DNA of 6,195 bases from Candidatus Njordarchaeota archaeon. GTDB lineage: Archaea > Asgardarchaeota > Njordarchaeia > Njordarchaeales > Njordarchaeaceae. Position numbers and translations under genes: made by a program. The notes under the pieces were generated by a model. The model saw only the letters and a program-made list of their open reading frames with translations, made no database searches and was not told the DNA's origin. This document shows positions 6,035 to 6,195 of the stretch, piece after piece; the stretch's first letter is position 1; each line of letters opens with the position of its first letter. The stretch spans positions 1 to 6,195 of the forward strand of contig JAHKLG010000087.1 in the NCBI GenBank assembly GCA_029856625.1, written 5' to 3'.

Positions 6035-6195
6035 ATGAGTCTGTTCATAATAATTCTTTTAGCAATTATTCAGGGATTTTTAGAGTGGATACCGGTTAGT
6101 AGTGAAGCGTTCCTAATGATTATCATGGCACTTTTGCAATATCCTCTTACATATTCGTTTGAACTAGCTATCCTACTGCATATATCTACAGCAAC
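6035..6195 (+). CDS. UppP/BacA-type polyprenyl-diphosphate phosphatase, N-terminal part
   Basis: The first 53 codons are present; the rest lies beyond the window. The family is membrane-bound and removes a phosphate from a polyprenyl diphosphate, recycling the lipid carrier. In archaea, which lack bacterial peptidoglycan, the carrier would be dolichyl-type lipid used in glycosylation of surface proteins. The N-terminus shows the family's first helix and active-site motif: AIIQGFLEWIPVSSEAF (residues 10-26), to compare with the bacterial pattern QG.TEFLPVSSSGH. The E-W/F-x-P-V-S-S core is kept, but the bacterial S-G-H is E-A-F here, so the conserved His is absent; archaeal relatives often vary at this spot. 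A second hydrophobic segment, about 26-35, and a third starting near 43 follow. The start is fixed by GTGAT 3 bases upstream. It is divergent from the 413-residue gene. Confidence 0.82.
   Translation, partial: MSLFIIILLAIIQGFLEWIPVSSEAFLMIIMALLQYPLTYSFELAILLHISTA

Overview
The window looks like part of a hyperthermophilic crenarchaeal chromosome; Desulfurococcales-like is my best guess, at moderate confidence. The grounds are AT-rich DNA, heavy AGA/AGG arginine use, Lys/Glu/Ile-rich proteins, archaeal TATA-type boxes instead of -35/-10 promoters, T-rich terminators, and short ribosome-binding sites of the GTGAT kind (part of GGAGGTGATCC, complementary to the archaeal 16S 3' end) placed 3-4 bases before several start codons. 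The lineage call rests on style and not on a marker gene. I see no tRNA, rRNA, CRISPR array, insertion sequence or long repeat.

Layout. (1) 12-1643 (+): complete APC-superfamily permease, probably for amino acids or related organic compounds. (2) 1651-3067 (-): two overlapping genes read leftward from about 3067, a two-helix membrane protein of unknown family followed by a soluble protein with a GATase-like (DUF4350/GldG-type) fold. They meet the permease gene tail to tail with 7 bases between stop codons, and the permease terminator appears to lie inside the last codons of the opposing gene. (3) 3068-3193: divergent promoter region. (4) 3194-4060 (+): five-helix membrane protein of unknown function whose 3' end runs 127 bp into the opposing pyrK gene. 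(5) 3934-5945 (-): a 413-residue orphan protein whose stop codon overlaps the start of a PyrK-type FAD/NAD/[2Fe-2S] electron-transfer protein (ATGA overlap). (6) 5946-6034: short divergent promoter region with one nearly symmetric TATA-like box. (7) 6035-6195 (+): start of an UppP/BacA-type polyprenyl-diphosphate phosphatase, cut by the window edge.

The genes do not form one obvious pathway. The permease imports nutrients, PyrK would pass electrons from dihydroorotate oxidation to NAD+ (its PyrD partner is not in the window), and UppP would recycle the lipid carrier used in glycosylation. The least described parts are the orphan gene tied to pyrK, the membrane-protein/GATase-like pair, and the long convergent overlap that places coding sequence opposite the iron-sulfur motif of pyrK.
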